A stretch of DNA of 64,000 nt, taken from NCBI GenBank assembly GCA_002929055.1, contig PERY01000004.1, positions 1-64,000 on the forward strand, written 5' to 3'. Shown piece after piece: positions 43,935-54,136 of this stretch. The position numbers and the translations under genes are program-made. Below the pieces are notes generated by a model that worked only from the letters and a program-made list of their open reading frames with translations, ran no database searches and had not been told where the DNA came from. Numbering within the stretch: the first letter of the stretch is position 1; each line of letters begins with the position of its first letter. The stretch is from Methylocystis sp. (lineage in GTDB: Bacteria > Pseudomonadota > Alphaproteobacteria > Rhizobiales > Beijerinckiaceae).

Positions 43935-45695
43935 CTATCGCTGCGGGAAGAACGCCTTCCGCACGTCGTCGACCGCATGGTCCACGAGGTCGGTCGCCTT
44001 GTTGAAGGCGAAGGCCGTGCCAACGCGCTTTGCACCCCACCTTTCCGCCCATCCGAAGAAACGGTCGCCCACAGGCAGATCGACGTCGACAAGCCTGCCG
44101 ACGACTTTCCTGGCGCGCGCGTGAATGAGAGCGCGCAGATCGTCGCGCCTGTCCGGGCGAAACAGCTCCTCCGGATCCGGAAGGTCGTCGCGCGAAATGA
44201 CGATCTCCTTAGAGAGACGTTCCGTCAGCGGGATGATGGGAAAGCCCTCCTGACCGCCATGCTCCCTGGTGGGCAGCATCTTGGCTTCGACGCTGTTTGG
44301 CTTGCGCACAAGCCATTTTTTGCGGTCGCCCGAAAAGTCCTGAAAAAGCTCCGCCGTTACCGGGAGGTTGAAATGCCAGCGCAAAAACGCCTGAGCGTTG
44401 CGCCGGCCCAGAAGATAGTCGTGCCGCCGGAACGACTGGTGCAGGAAACCGCCGAAGCCGCCCATCACGCCGCAAGCGATCGGATATTTCTTCGATTCAG
44501 GCGTTCCAACGTCCTCGCGCGTTGGCGCGATGAGATAGCGCGAATAATAAGTCTCGTCCGCTGCGCGGGCGAGTTCGTCGGGCTTGAAGCGCGCCTGACT
44601 GACGAGGGCCGACAGCAGAGCGCTCGAAATGCTGACAAGGCCGAGATCACGATTGAGGGCGCTGGAACCTCCCTCTCTGATCGTCGCTTCGAGATAATTC
44701 GGGAAGGGCGCGACGAGAATGACCGCGCGGTCGGTCTTGATTCCATCGGGCGCATTTCTGAGGGCGGCGCCGCCGGACAGATAGCGCCGCGTCATCTCCA
44801 GCGGCTCATTGTCGATTGTGCCGCCATCGACGGAGATGAATTCATAGGGGTCGATCTTGTCGATCCAGTTGTCGGGCGGAATGACCTTGAAACCGTCCTG
44901 ACCGTCGTATCCCACGCGCGACGCGTAACGATATTCGTCTGGCCTCCGGCTGAGCCTGCGCGGCGCGAGGCCGATCGGAAACGCTCCGGTCGCCTTCGCC
45001 GCCGTGCGGTAGAGATCCCACTCCTTCGTCGCCGTGTCTCTCACGTCGAGCGCATAAACGCCGTCCTCCGGCGTGGGCGCGACGCCGATCTTGAAATCGA
45101 TGAATTCGCCGTGGTTGAGCATGCCGTAGCGGCGCGGATCGTCTGCGCCGTAAACCTCGAAGGAATACGGCACGCCCCGCAGATTCGTCAGCGTCAGCCG
45201 CAGCCGCAGGGAGCGATCGTCGCCGCGTCCGACCCATTTGCGGGGCGCAATCGCGCCCTCGAGGTCGAAAGCGTCCCCGACGATGCGGTCGATCACGTCG
45301 CAGCATAAAAGCGAGCGCACGGGCTCGCCGTCCGGGGCGTCGTCGACGTCCGTCGTCTCCAGCAGGCGGCGAATGTCGATGTCCTCGACCCAGGAGGAAT
45401 AGAGCCGGTTGGCGCGCCTGCCGGGGGTCTGGCGACCCGGCTCATCCGGCCAAACATGATCGAAGGCGTCCCGGAAAGCGTGGAGCCCGCAGATAGCGGA
45501 CGTCATGCCGCCAGCGGAGGCGCCGGACATGATGGAAATGCGGACGTCGTGCGTGGGGCCGTCCCATTCGGGCTTTTCCTTCGCCTCGTGATAGGCGTCC
45601 AGCGCCTCGAACAGGAAATCCATGACCCCGGCGGTATAGGCGCCTGCGGAAATCGCGCCGGCCATCGTCAGGCCGATTTCAAAGCTTTTTGTCAT
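43935..45695 (-). CDS. Patatin-like phospholipase family protein
   Basis: A 586-residue protein. The nucleophile elbow is GASAGG (SIMSGASAGGMTSAI), the oxyanion region is AGAISAGAYTAGVMDFL, and the second catalytic residue is in SVDGGTIDNEP, so the Ser-Asp dyad is intact. The C-terminal 250 residues have no clear domain. Its length is much above a bare patatin domain. There is no signal peptide, so it is probably a cytoplasmic lipid acyl hydrolase. GGGAGG stands five bases before the ATG at 45695; an upstream in-frame start is not supported. Confidence 0.9.
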   Translation of the reverse strand: MTKSFEIGLTMAGAISAGAYTAGVMDFLFEALDAYHEAKEKPEWDGPTHDVRISIMSGASAGGMTSAICGLHAFRDAFDHVWPDEPGRQTPGRRANRLYSSWVEDIDIRRLLETTDVDDAPDGEPVRSLLCCDVIDRIVGDAFDLEGAIAPRKWVGRGDDRSLRLRLTLTNLRGVPYSFEVYGADDPRRYGMLNHGEFIDFKIGVAPTPEDGVYALDVRDTATKEWDLYRTAAKATGAFPIGLAPRRLSRRPDEYRYASRVGYDGQDGFKVIPPDNWIDKIDPYEFISVDGGTIDNEPLEMTRRYLSGGAALRNAPDGIKTDRAVILVAPFPNYLEATIREGGSSALNRDLGLVSISSALLSALVSQARFKPDELARAADETYYSRYLIAPTREDVGTPESKKYPIACGVMGGFGGFLHQSFRRHDYLLGRRNAQAFLRWHFNLPVTAELFQDFSGDRKKWLVRKPNSVEAKMLPTREHGGQEGFPIIPLTERLSKEIVISRDDLPDPEELFRPDRRDDLRALIHARARKVVGRLVDVDLPVGDRFFGWAERWGAKRVGTAFAFNKATDLVDHAVDDVRKAFFPQR

Positions 45696-45883
45696 AAATG
45701 CCTCCCTGGAATTTGATGTGCGGAAATCGTCATCGAAGCATGTGAGCATGACGGGCCTGTAAAGTCTTGTCGACTATGGGGAGTTCTGACCGCAATCGCG
45801 TCGGAGCGCCATTCTCGGCTTGACGCCGGGTTCCCGCCCGGTCAAACCGCCCTGCCCGCTCTGTAACGCACGGATTTCGCCTG

Positions 45884-47131
45884 ATGGCCCACGATGCCCC
45901 CCTCTCCCCGCTCGCGCCGACGACCATTCCAGAAATCGCGCCGCTCGAAGGCGTGCGCTTCGCGGCGGGCGCAGCCGGCATTCGCTACGCCGGCCGCACG
46001 GATGTGATGCTGGCCCTGCTCGACGAGGGGACGACCGTCGCGGGCGTCTTCACCAAGTCGAAGTGCCCCTCCGCGCCGGTCGACTGGTGCCGCGCGAAAC
46101 TCAAGGGCGGGAAGGCGCGCGCGCTTGTCGTGAACTCCGGCAACGCCAACGCCTTCACCGGCAAGACCGGCGCGGAGGCTGTGAAACTCTCCGCCAAGAT
46201 CGCCGCCGCCGCGACCGGCGCGAGCGAGCGGCAGATTTTCGTCGCGTCGACCGGCGTCATCGGCGAACCGCTCGACGCCTCGAAATTCGACGGCGTTCTG
46301 GAGAAGCTTGCCGCCGAGGCGCGGCCCGACGCATGGGCGCAGGCCGCGCGCGCCATCATGACGACCGACACATTCCCGAAACTCGCGACGCGCAAGGCGT
46401 CCATCGGCGGGGTCGAGGTGACGGTCAGCGGCATGGCCAAGGGCGCCGGCATGATCGCGCCCGACATGGCGACCATGCTCTCCTTCGTCTTCACCGACGC
46501 GCCCATCGCCGCCGAGGCGCTGCAGGCGCTGCTGTCGAAATCCGTGCAAAGCTCCTTCAACGCCATCACCGTCGACAGCGACACCTCGACCTCCGACACG
46601 CTGCTGCTCTTTGCGACGGGCGCCGCCAAAAGGCGCGGCGCGCCGAAGATCGAGAAGGCGACCGACAAGCGTCTCGCTGATTTCAAGAAGGCGCTCGACG
46701 CCGTGCTGCTCGACCTCGCCCATCAGGTGGTGAAGGACGGCGAAGGCGCGCGCAAATTCGTCGAAGTGACGGTGACGGGCGCCGAAAGCGCGAAAGCCGC
46801 CAAGCGCATCGCGCTCTCCATCGCCAATTCGCCGCTGGTGAAGACGGCGATCGCCGGCGAAGACGCCAATTGGGGCCGCATCGTCATGGCTGTCGGCAAG
46901 GCCGGTGAGAAGGCCGACCGTGACCGCCTCGCGATCTGGTTCGGCGGCGTGCGCGTCGCGCACAAGGGCCTGCGCGATCCCGCCTATGACGAGGCGGAAG
47001 TCTCGCAGATCATGAAGCGGCAGGAGATCGTCATCAACGTCGACATCGGGCTCGGCGAAGGCGCCGCGACGGTGTGGACATGCGACCTCACCAAGGAATA
47101 TGTCGCCATCAACGGCGACTATCGCAGTTGA
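45884..47131 (+). CDS. argJ: Bifunctional ornithine acetyltransferase/N-acetylglutamate synthase
   Basis: A 415-residue arginine-biosynthesis enzyme that recycles the acetyl group from N-acetylornithine to glutamate. It cleaves itself at an Ala-Thr bond, seen here in [14 protein letters not shown]. Other family blocks: [62 protein letters not shown]. The C-terminus [16 protein letters not shown] is complete. mutT starts six bases after the stop, a common Rhizobiales pair. Confidence 0.97.
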   Translation: MAHDAPLSPLAPTTIPEIAPLEGVRFAAGAAGIRYAGRTDVMLALLDEGTTVAGVFTKSKCPSAPVDWCRAKLKGGKARALVVNSGNANAFTGKTGAEAVKLSAKIAAAATGASERQIFVASTGVIGEPLDASKFDGVLEKLAAEARPDAWAQAARAIMTTDTFPKLATRKASIGGVEVTVSGMAKGAGMIAPDMATMLSFVFTDAPIAAEALQALLSKSVQSSFNAITVDSDTSTSDTLLLFATGAAKRRGAPKIEKATDKRLADFKKALDAVLLDLAHQVVKDGEGARKFVEVTVTGAESAKAAKRIALSIANSPLVKTAIAGEDANWGRIVMAVGKAGEKADRDRLAIWFGGVRVAHKGLRDPAYDEAEVSQIMKRQEIVINVDIGLGEGAATVWTCDLTKEYVAINGDYRS

Positions 47132-47136
47132 GCCAG

Positions 47137-47538
47137 ATGAAGCTCCTCCTCGTCGTCGCCGCCGCGCTCGTAGATGAAGACAATCGCGTGCTCATCGCGC
47201 AGCGCCCCGAAGGCAAGCAGCTTGCCGGGCTCTGGGAGTTCCCCGGCGGCAAGCTCGATCCCGGCGAGCGGCCCGAGGACGCGCTGATCCGAGAATTGGA
47301 CGAGGAACTCGGCATCAAGGTGAAGGCGCCCTGCCTCGCGCCGCTCACCTTCGCGAGCCACGCCTATGAGGAGTTTCATCTCCTCATGCCGCTCTATGTC
47401 TGCCGCAAATGGGAAGGCTTCGTGGCGCCCGCCGAGGGGCAGGCGGTGAAGTGGGTGTGCGCGCGCGATCTGCGCAATTACGCCATGCCGCCAGCCGACG
47501 CGCCGCTCATCGCGCCGCTGATCGATCTCCTGGGCTGA
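47137..47538 (+). CDS. mutT: 8-oxo-dGTP diphosphatase (MutT, Nudix)
   Basis: A 133-residue enzyme that removes oxidised dGTP from the nucleotide pool. A complete Nudix box is present: GGKLDPGERPEDALIRELDEELGI. WEFPGG upstream and VKWVCARDLRNYAMPPADAPLI downstream are typical of MutT. It is co-transcribed with argJ. It converges on the histidine kinase gene with no gap. Confidence 0.95.
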   Translation: MKLLLVVAAALVDEDNRVLIAQRPEGKQLAGLWEFPGGKLDPGERPEDALIRELDEELGIKVKAPCLAPLTFASHAYEEFHLLMPLYVCRKWEGFVAPAEGQAVKWVCARDLRNYAMPPADAPLIAPLIDLLG

Positions 47539-48603
47539 CTATTCCCGCACCATCGCAAAACTCGCAGGAATCGAGAGCGTCCAGATCAACCCGTCGGGCG
47601 GGAAGCTCAACGTGGCCTCACCGTCCAGCGCCTGCGCGACGAGCTTCTTGACGACCTTGTGGCCAAATCCTTCCTTCGGCGGCATGGCGAGCGCCGGGCC
47701 GCCGCTCTCGCGCCATTCGATATTGAGCCTGCCGTTCTCGAAGCCCCAGGCGAGCGAAATATTTCCCTCCGGCCGCGACAGCGCGCCAAAGCTCAGCGCA
47801 TTGGTCGCCAGTTCATGCAATGCGAGGCCGATGTTTTGCGCGGCCTCCGGTTTCAGCATGATCTTCGGGCCTTCGATTCTGGCGTGTTCGCTGAGGCTGT
47901 CCTTCGCGACGTCGAGGCAATAGGCCATCTGCGCGCGCACGAGATCATGCATGGAGGCGCCGCGCCAGTCCTGCGAAACGAGAAGATCATGCGCCATGGA
48001 GAGCGCCTGCAGGCGCGCCCCGAATTTGCGCTGGAACTCTTCCACGGAAGGCGAGCCCGCAGCCGTCTGGCGCGACATGGCCTGAACGACGGCCAGAAGG
48101 TTCTTCGAGCGATGCACCAGCTCGCGCAGCAGGACACGGACATGCTGCTCGCGCATCTTGCGCTCGGTGATGTCGCGCGCGGTGCCGAGAATGCGCACGG
48201 CGCGGCCGTCCTCGAAGAAGGTGCGGCCGCGGATCGACACCCAGCGCTCGACCTGATCCTTGACGCCGATAACGCGATATTCGATTTCGTAGTCGCCTTC
48301 ATAGGTCGGATCGAGCGCGAGTCCGACCGCCTCCTTGCTGCGGCGCCGGTCCTGCGGATGAAGCGCATTGCGGAAGATTTCGAAGCTCGGGTCGACGTTT
48401 TCGTCTAACCCCCACAGCCGCCTCACGCGCGCATCAAGATGCACCTCGCCGGTGACGAGATTCCAGTCCCAGACCCCCGTGCGCCCCGCGTCCAGCGCGA
48501 GTTGCATGCGCTCCAGCGCATAGGCCTGATCCTTGATCGCGTCACAACCCGAGGGCGGCGCGCGCTCCTCGCCGGCGTCGGAGAGAGTGTCCGTATCGCT
48601 CAC
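47539..48603 (-). CDS. PAS-containing HWE-family sensor histidine kinase
   Basis: A 354-residue soluble kinase. A PAS/PAC domain spans about residues 35-150 (GVWDWNLVTGEVHLDARVRRLWGLDE, WVSIRGRTFFEDG, LGTARDITERK). The phospho-acceptor box is LVHRSKNLLAVVQAMSRQT with the His. The ATPase has LALHELATNALSFGALS, and the family-defining W-x-E is EWRESGGP. No membrane helix, so it senses a cytoplasmic signal, perhaps light or redox; no LOV cysteine motif is apparent. No response regulator is adjacent. Confidence 0.92.
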   Translation of the reverse strand: MSDTDTLSDAGEERAPPSGCDAIKDQAYALERMQLALDAGRTGVWDWNLVTGEVHLDARVRRLWGLDENVDPSFEIFRNALHPQDRRRSKEAVGLALDPTYEGDYEIEYRVIGVKDQVERWVSIRGRTFFEDGRAVRILGTARDITERKMREQHVRVLLRELVHRSKNLLAVVQAMSRQTAAGSPSVEEFQRKFGARLQALSMAHDLLVSQDWRGASMHDLVRAQMAYCLDVAKDSLSEHARIEGPKIMLKPEAAQNIGLALHELATNALSFGALSRPEGNISLAWGFENGRLNIEWRESGGPALAMPPKEGFGHKVVKKLVAQALDGEATLSFPPDGLIWTLSIPASFAMVRE

Positions 48604-48663
48604 GCATCACCTTTCATGGGAGACGTCAGTATAGGCCGGGACGGCCGCAGGCGCGAGCGCTGA

Positions 48664-50679
48664 TCAGATGTCCAGAAGATCCGCTGAAAAAGCCGCCTTT
48701 TCCTGGATGAAGGCGAAGCGCGCCTCGGGTTTGTTCCCCATCAGCCGCTCCACGCAATCGGCGATTTCCTCGCGCTCTTCTCCCTCCAGAACGACTTTCA
48801 GGAGCGTGCGCTTCGAAGGGTCCATCGTCGTCTCCTTGAGCTGCTGGGCGCTCATCTCGCCCAGCCCCTTGAAGCGGTTGACCTCGACCTTTCCCTTGCC
48901 ATTCAGGACGGTTTTGATCAACTCCTCGCGATGGTCGTCGTCGCGCGCATAGACGGTCCTGGCGCCCTGTGTGAGCTTGTAGAGCGGCGGCTGTGCAAGA
49001 TAGAGATGGCCCCTCTCGATCAGCCGCGGCATCTGCCGGTAGAAGAAGGTGATGAGCAGCGAGGCGATATGGGCGCCGTCGACGTCGGCGTCCGTCATCA
49101 CGATCACTTTGTCGTAGCGCAGATCGTCGTCGCGGTAATGCGCGCCCAGTCCGCAGCCCAGCGCCTGTGCGAGATCGGAGAGCTGCTGGTTTGCGTGCAG
49201 CTTGTCCTTGGTGGCGGAGGCCACATTCAGAATCTTGCCGCGCAGGGGCAGCACCGCCTGCGTGTTGCGATTGCGGGCTTCCTTGGCCGAGCCGCCGGCG
49301 GAATCGCCTTCGACGATGAACAGCTCCGACCCTTGCGCGGAATTATTCGTGCAGTCGACGAGCTTGCCCGGCAGCCGCAGTTTGCGCGTCGCCGTCTTGC
49401 GCGCGACATCTTTTTCCGCCCGGCGGCGCAGACGCTCCTCGGCGCGCGTAATCGCGAATTCGAGCAGCTTGTTGGCCTGCGTCGGCGCGGCGGCGAGCCA
49501 ATGATCGAAGGCGTCGCGCACCGTGCTCTCGACGATGCGGGAGGCCTCGGCGCTCATCAGGCGGCTCTTGTTCTGGCCCTGGAATTCCGGCTCGCGGATG
49601 AAAACGGAGATCATCGCCGCGGCCTGACCCATAACGTCGTCGCCGGTCACGTCCCTGGCGCGCTTGCCCTGGCTGGTGCGCTCGGCGTGGTCCTTCAGCG
49701 CCTTCAGCAGCGCGCTGCGAAAGCCCGCCTCATGCGTGCCGCCGTCCGGCGTCGGCACGGTGTTGCAATAGGAGTGAACGAAGCCGTCGTCCTCCGCGAA
49801 CCACGAGACGGCCCATTCCAGCGAGCCGTGGCCGCCCTCGCGCGTCACCTTGCCGGTGAAGGGCTGGTCGGTGACGAGCTCATTGCCGTGGGTCTCGCGG
49901 GCGAGATAATCCTTCAGCCCCCCGGGAAAGCGCAGCACCGCCTCGGCCGGCGTATCGGAGCCCGCGTCGATCAGCGAGGGATCGCAGCGCCAGCGAATCT
50001 CGACGCCGCCGAAGAGATAGGCCTTGGAGCGCGACATTCGGAAGAGCCGCGCCGGCTTCCAATGGGCGTTGTCGCCGAATATTTGCGCATCCGGCTTGAA
50101 GCGCACGCGCGTGCCGCGGCGGTTGTTGATCTTGCCGAGCTTCTGGAGCTTGCCGAGCGGTATCCCGCGCGAAAACTCCATGCGGTAAAGCTGCTGCTCG
50201 ATCGCGACTTCGACCTCGACCTTCTCGGAAAGCGCGTTCACGACCGAGACGCCGACGCCATGCAGGCCGCCCGAGGTCTGATAGGCGCCGCTATCGAATT
50301 TGCCGCCGGCGTGGAGCACGGTCATGACCACTTCCAGCGCGGACTTGTCCTTCATCTTTGGATGCGGTCCGATCGGGATGCCGCGGCCATTGTCGGAGAC
50401 GGTCAGCCAGCCGTCCTTCTCCAGCGTCACCTCGATAAAGGTGGCGTGGCCGGCGACGGCCTCGTCCATGGCGTTGTCCAGCACCTCGGCGAAGAGGTGG
50501 TGCATCGCGGCTTCGTCGGTGCCGCCGATATACATGCCGGGGCGCCGGCGCACGGGCTCCAGCCCCTCCAGAACCTCGATGGAGGCGGCGGAATATTCGA
50601 CGGGACCGCTCTTTGCTGCGGGTTTGGGCGCGGGCGCCTTGCGAGGCGCGCCGCCGAAGAGATCAGGTTTCGTGGCCAT
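48664..50679 (-). CDS. parE: DNA topoisomerase IV subunit B
   Basis: A 671-residue type II topoisomerase ATPase subunit needed to unlink daughter chromosomes. The GHKL motifs are EVLDNAMDEAVAGHA, VSDNGRGIPIG and TSGGLHGVGVSVVNALS. The TOPRIM domain contains FIVEGDSAGGSAKEARNR and MTDADVDGAHI. The short GyrB-like type without a C-terminal insert fits ParE rather than GyrB. The N-terminal 25 residues are a Pro/Ala/Lys-rich extension. Confidence 0.96.
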   Translation of the reverse strand: MATKPDLFGGAPRKAPAPKPAAKSGPVEYSAASIEVLEGLEPVRRRPGMYIGGTDEAAMHHLFAEVLDNAMDEAVAGHATFIEVTLEKDGWLTVSDNGRGIPIGPHPKMKDKSALEVVMTVLHAGGKFDSGAYQTSGGLHGVGVSVVNALSEKVEVEVAIEQQLYRMEFSRGIPLGKLQKLGKINNRRGTRVRFKPDAQIFGDNAHWKPARLFRMSRSKAYLFGGVEIRWRCDPSLIDAGSDTPAEAVLRFPGGLKDYLARETHGNELVTDQPFTGKVTREGGHGSLEWAVSWFAEDDGFVHSYCNTVPTPDGGTHEAGFRSALLKALKDHAERTSQGKRARDVTGDDVMGQAAAMISVFIREPEFQGQNKSRLMSAEASRIVESTVRDAFDHWLAAAPTQANKLLEFAITRAEERLRRRAEKDVARKTATRKLRLPGKLVDCTNNSAQGSELFIVEGDSAGGSAKEARNRNTQAVLPLRGKILNVASATKDKLHANQQLSDLAQALGCGLGAHYRDDDLRYDKVIVMTDADVDGAHIASLLITFFYRQMPRLIERGHLYLAQPPLYKLTQGARTVYARDDDHREELIKTVLNGKGKVEVNRFKGLGEMSAQQLKETTMDPSKRTLLKVVLEGEEREEIADCVERLMGNKPEARFAFIQEKAAFSADLLDI

Positions 50680-50816
50680 GAGCCGATATTAGCGCGATTC
50701 GGCCGGGGATGCGCCCGAGCTGTGGACGAGGGGCTGACGGGTGCGGGAGCCTTTAACGGCCTCGCAAGGCCGGGAGCTTACCCTATCCGTCCACCCTTCC
50801 CCTCCCCGGAGCCGCC

Positions 50817-52052
50817 ATGTCCCTGCCCACGGTCGTCATCTGCGTCGACCACGCCTATGTCAGCGGCGGCCAGTCCAAGGTCGCGATCGAGAGCGCCATC
50901 GGGCTCAAGGCGGCCGGCTGCCGGGTGATTTTCTTCGCCGCCTGCGGTCCGGTGGACGAACGCCTCGAGGCGGCAGGGGTGGAGACGGTCTGCCTCGGCC
51001 AGCACGACATATTGGGCAATCCCTCGCGCCTCGCCGCCGCCCGGCAGGGCATATGGAACGCCGAGGCCGCGAAGGCCCTCGCCGAGACGCTCGATCATCT
51101 CTCCTGCGACCGCACGATCGTCCATGTGCACGGCTGGGCGAAGGCGCTCTCGCCGTCGATCGCGAAACCCATTCAGGCCGCGGGCCTGCCCGCCGTCTAC
51201 ACGATGCACGAATTCTTCCTGAATTGCCCGAACGGCGGCTTCTACAACTTCCAGAAGAAGGAAGTCTGCGCGCTGAAGCCCATGTCCGCCGCCTGCTGGG
51301 CGACCAACTGCGACTCGCGCAATTATCCGTTCAAACTGTGGCGCAACGCGCGCCTCTTCGTCGCCGAGCATGTGGCGCATCTCGGCGAAACCTTCTCCGA
51401 CATTCTGCTGCTCTCAGATTTGCAGGAGCAGGTGCTGCAGAACTGCCTGCCGAAGGACGCCGGCATCCATCGCGTGACGAACCCCGTGGAGGCGGAGCCG
51501 CTCGGCCCCAAGCCTGATCCCGCCACCGGGGATTATCTGTTCGTCGGCCGCCTTTCGGCCGAAAAGGGCGCCTTCCTGTTCGCCGAGGCGGCGCAGCGCG
51601 CGGGCGTGATCCCCGTCTTCATCGGCGACGGGCCGATTGCGGGGGAACTCGCCGCCCGCTTCCCTCAGGCGCGGCTTCTGGGCTGGCGCGCGCCCGCGGA
51701 GGTGCGCGAGGCGATGCGGGCGGCCCGGGCGCTGGTCTTCCCCTCGCTCTGGTATGAAACATTTGGCCTCACGGCGTTGGAAGCCAAGGCCATAGGCACG
51801 CCGACCATCGTCGCCGACGGCTGCGCCGCGCGCGAAGCCGTCGAGAACGGCGTCACCGGCCTGTGGTTCAGGAGCGGCGACGTCGACTCGCTGGCTTCCG
51901 CGATCCGCGAGGCGAACAATGACGCGGTGATCGCGCAGATGGCGCAGGCCGCTTATGACGCCTATTGGGCGGCGCCGGCGACGCTGGAGCGCCATGTGGC
52001 GGAGACGCTCAAAGTCTATGACGAGATGCTTGCGCGGGAGGGGGCGGCCTGA
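50817..52052 (+). CDS. Family 4 glycosyltransferase
   Basis: A 411-residue GT-B glycosyltransferase. The acceptor half opens VVICVDHAYVSGGQSKVAIESAIGLK. The donor half has YLFVGRLSAEKGAFLFAEAAQRAG, FIGDGP and the retaining-enzyme E-x7-E motif in ETFGLTALEAKAIGTPTIV. A Cys-rich stretch in the acceptor half (NCPNGGFYNFQKKEVCALKPMSAACWATNC) is typical of some GT4 members. The sugar and acceptor are unknown; no polysaccharide cluster surrounds it. GGAG precedes the ATG. Confidence 0.9.
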   Translation: MSLPTVVICVDHAYVSGGQSKVAIESAIGLKAAGCRVIFFAACGPVDERLEAAGVETVCLGQHDILGNPSRLAAARQGIWNAEAAKALAETLDHLSCDRTIVHVHGWAKALSPSIAKPIQAAGLPAVYTMHEFFLNCPNGGFYNFQKKEVCALKPMSAACWATNCDSRNYPFKLWRNARLFVAEHVAHLGETFSDILLLSDLQEQVLQNCLPKDAGIHRVTNPVEAEPLGPKPDPATGDYLFVGRLSAEKGAFLFAEAAQRAGVIPVFIGDGPIAGELAARFPQARLLGWRAPAEVREAMRAARALVFPSLWYETFGLTALEAKAIGTPTIVADGCAAREAVENGVTGLWFRSGDVDSLASAIREANNDAVIAQMAQAAYDAYWAAPATLERHVAETLKVYDEMLAREGAA

Positions 52053-52054
52053 CG

Positions 52055-52294
52055 CTAGTCTCCACGCCGGGCGCGCGCCAGAATCTCCACGCATTCGGCG
52101 TCACGTCCCGCCTTTTGCATGGCGAGGGCCTTTTCCTGAGCGGCGAACATACGCTCAGCGCCCTCTTTCGTGAATTTGCTCACCTGCAACATATGCTGAA
52201 AGGCGCGCAGCTCCGTCGCGCAATCGCCCGCGTGGGCCGAAACTGCGGCGAAGAGGATTGCGCCCGCCGCAAGGACACTCGACATATCCCTCAT
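52055..52294 (-). CDS. Small secreted hypothetical protein
   Basis: A 79-residue protein with a signal peptide (SSVLAAGAILFAAVSAHAGD). The mature helix contains two cysteines (GDCATELRAFQHM, RDAECVEILARAR). AGGAGG seven bases before the ATG at 52294 fixes the start. No family recognised. It converges with the glycosyltransferase gene and is divergent from the ABC transporter. Confidence 0.7.
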   Translation of the reverse strand: MRDMSSVLAAGAILFAAVSAHAGDCATELRAFQHMLQVSKFTKEGAERMFAAQEKALAMQKAGRDAECVEILARARRGD

Positions 52295-52421
52295 GAAGCG
52301 CCCTCCTGCATGGCCACGGGAGAAACTCCCGCGCAACGCCGCGCCTTGCAACGGTCTGGCGCCGGTTCTAGGAAGGCTTTTGCAACGGCGGCCCGGGAAG
52401 AACAAGACGAAGGACCAGGAA

Positions 52422-53402
52422 ATGCAACGAAGCCTCGCTCGCGCCGCCCTCAGCGTCGCCGCCGCGCTCCTTCTCGCCGTCCCGGCCCATGCCGAAAAAC
52501 TGCGCCTCGCCTTGCAGAAGACCGGCACGACCGGCTGGGAGATGGCGGTGGTCAAAGCCTGTGGGCTCGACAAGGAGGCCGGGCTGGAGCTGGACGTGAC
52601 CGAGCTCGCCTCGCCCGAGGCCGGCAAGATCGCCATTCAGGGCGGGAGCGCGGACATCATCGTCTCGGACTGGCTGTGGGTGGCGCGCGAGCGGGCGCAG
52701 GGCGGAAAGCTCACGCTCTACCCCTATTCCACCGGCGTCGGCGCCGTGATGACGAAAAACACGGCCATCAAAAGCCTGAAAGACCTCGCAGGCAAAAAAC
52801 TCGGCGTCGCGGGCGGGCCGCTCGACAAGAGCTGGCTCATGCTGAAAGCGCATGCGCTGCAACAGGGCGTCGATCTGGAGAAAAGCGCGACCATTCTTTA
52901 CGGCGCGCCGCCGCTCATCGCCGAAAAGGCTCAGCAAGGCGAACTCGACGCCGCGCTGGAGTTCTGGAATTTCGCCGCCGATCTCGAGGCTAAGGGCTTT
53001 GCGCGGGCGATCGAGATCGCCGATGTCGAAAAGGCGCTCGGCGCCAAGGGAAACGTCGTCATAACCGGCTATGTCTTCGACGAGGCTTTCGCGGCGAAGA
53101 ACAAGGACGCGCTGTCGCGCTTCTTCGCGATGACGGCGAAGGCGAAGGCGCTGATCGCTTCGGACGACAAGGCCTGGGCGGCCGCCGCGCAGCGCATCGG
53201 CCCGAAGGACGCGGCGACGCTCGAAATCTACCGCAAGCGCTATGTGGCGGGCATTCCCGGGCGCAGCGTCGCGGATGAGGAAGCCGACGCCGCGGCGCTT
53301 TACAAGGTTCTGGCGCAGATCGGCGGCGAGAAGCTCGTCGGGCCGGGCAAGACTCTCGATCCCGGAACCTTCTACAAGGGCGGCGAGGTCGCCAGACGTT
53401 GA
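52422..53402 (+). CDS. NitT/TauT-type ABC transporter substrate-binding protein
   Basis: A 326-residue periplasmic binding protein with a signal peptide (ALSVAAALLLAVPAHAE). The type II fold is visible: KLRLALQKTGTTGWEMAVVKACGLDKEAGLELDVTEL, QGGSADIIVSDWLWVARERAQG, LKDLAGKKLGVAGGPLDKSWLM and GELDAALEFWNFAADLEAKG. It resembles the SsuA/TauA/ThiY group (sulfonates, nitrate, pyrimidine precursors), but the ligand cannot be read from sequence. Permease and ATPase genes follow with overlaps. Confidence 0.88.
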   Translation: MQRSLARAALSVAAALLLAVPAHAEKLRLALQKTGTTGWEMAVVKACGLDKEAGLELDVTELASPEAGKIAIQGGSADIIVSDWLWVARERAQGGKLTLYPYSTGVGAVMTKNTAIKSLKDLAGKKLGVAGGPLDKSWLMLKAHALQQGVDLEKSATILYGAPPLIAEKAQQGELDAALEFWNFAADLEAKGFARAIEIADVEKALGAKGNVVITGYVFDEAFAAKNKDALSRFFAMTAKAKALIASDDKAWAAAAQRIGPKDAATLEIYRKRYVAGIPGRSVADEEADAAALYKVLAQIGGEKLVGPGKTLDPGTFYKGGEVARR

Positions 53403-54136
53403 TCCGGGTCGCTTCGCTCGCGGCGCTTCTCGCGCTCTGGCAGATCGGCGCCGTTTTTTCCGATCCGCGCCGCCTGCCGGGGCCGCTGGCGGTGTTCGAG
53501 ACGATCCTCGCGGAGGCGGCTTCGGGCGCGCTCTTTTCCAACCTCGCAATCACGCTGGCGCGCGTCGCCGCATCATTCGCGCTGGCGATGAGTCTGGGCA
53601 CCGCGATCGGCTATCTCATGGGGCGCAACAGGCTCGCCGACCGGTTGCTCGATCCCTGGCTCGTCGCGCTGCTCAATCTGCCGGCGCTCGTCGTCATCGT
53701 GCTCGCCTATGTCTGGGCCGGCCTGACCGAGATTGCGGCGATCAGCGCGGTTGCGCTCAACAAGCTCCCCAACGCCGTCGTGGTCATTCGCGAGGGCGCC
53801 CGCGCGCTCGATCCGCAACTTCAAGAGATGGCGGAGGCCTTCCGTTTTCCGCCCGGCGCGCGGATGCGGCATCTGGTCCTGCCGCAGCTTGCGCCTTACC
53901 TTGCGGCCGCGACACGCTCGGGACTCTCGCTCGTGTGGAAGGTCGTGCTCGTCGTGGAGCTGCTCGGCCGCTCCAACGGCGTGGGCTTTGAAATCAACAT
54001 GGCGTTCCAGCTCTTCGACATGAAGCTGCTGCTCGCCTACGCTCTTCCCTTCGTCGCGCTCATGCTCGGCGTCGAAACCCTCTTGGTGCAGCCCCTTGAA
54101 CGATATGTCGCCCGCTGGCGGCGCGGCGTCGCTTAA
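53399..54136 (+). CDS. ABC transporter permease (NitT/TauT type)
   Basis: A 245-residue inner-membrane permease with about six helices. The TTG start overlaps the stop of the binding-protein gene by four bases (TTGA), indicating coupling. The coupling-helix EAA region is EMAEAFRFPPGARMRHLVLPQLAPYL. The N-terminus RVASLAALLALWQIGAVFSDPRRLPGP is typical of SsuC/TauC-like permeases. Confidence 0.92.
   Translation: MIRVASLAALLALWQIGAVFSDPRRLPGPLAVFETILAEAASGALFSNLAITLARVAASFALAMSLGTAIGYLMGRNRLADRLLDPWLVALLNLPALVVIVLAYVWAGLTEIAAISAVALNKLPNAVVVIREGARALDPQLQEMAEAFRFPPGARMRHLVLPQLAPYLAAATRSGLSLVWKVVLVVELLGRSNGVGFEINMAFQLFDMKLLLAYALPFVALMLGVETLLVQPLERYVARWRRGVA

Noticed and set aside
48931-50928. A 665-codon plus-strand open frame
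   Set aside because: It is antisense to parE, whose GHKL and TOPRIM motifs are complete; the plus product shows no recognisable motif.
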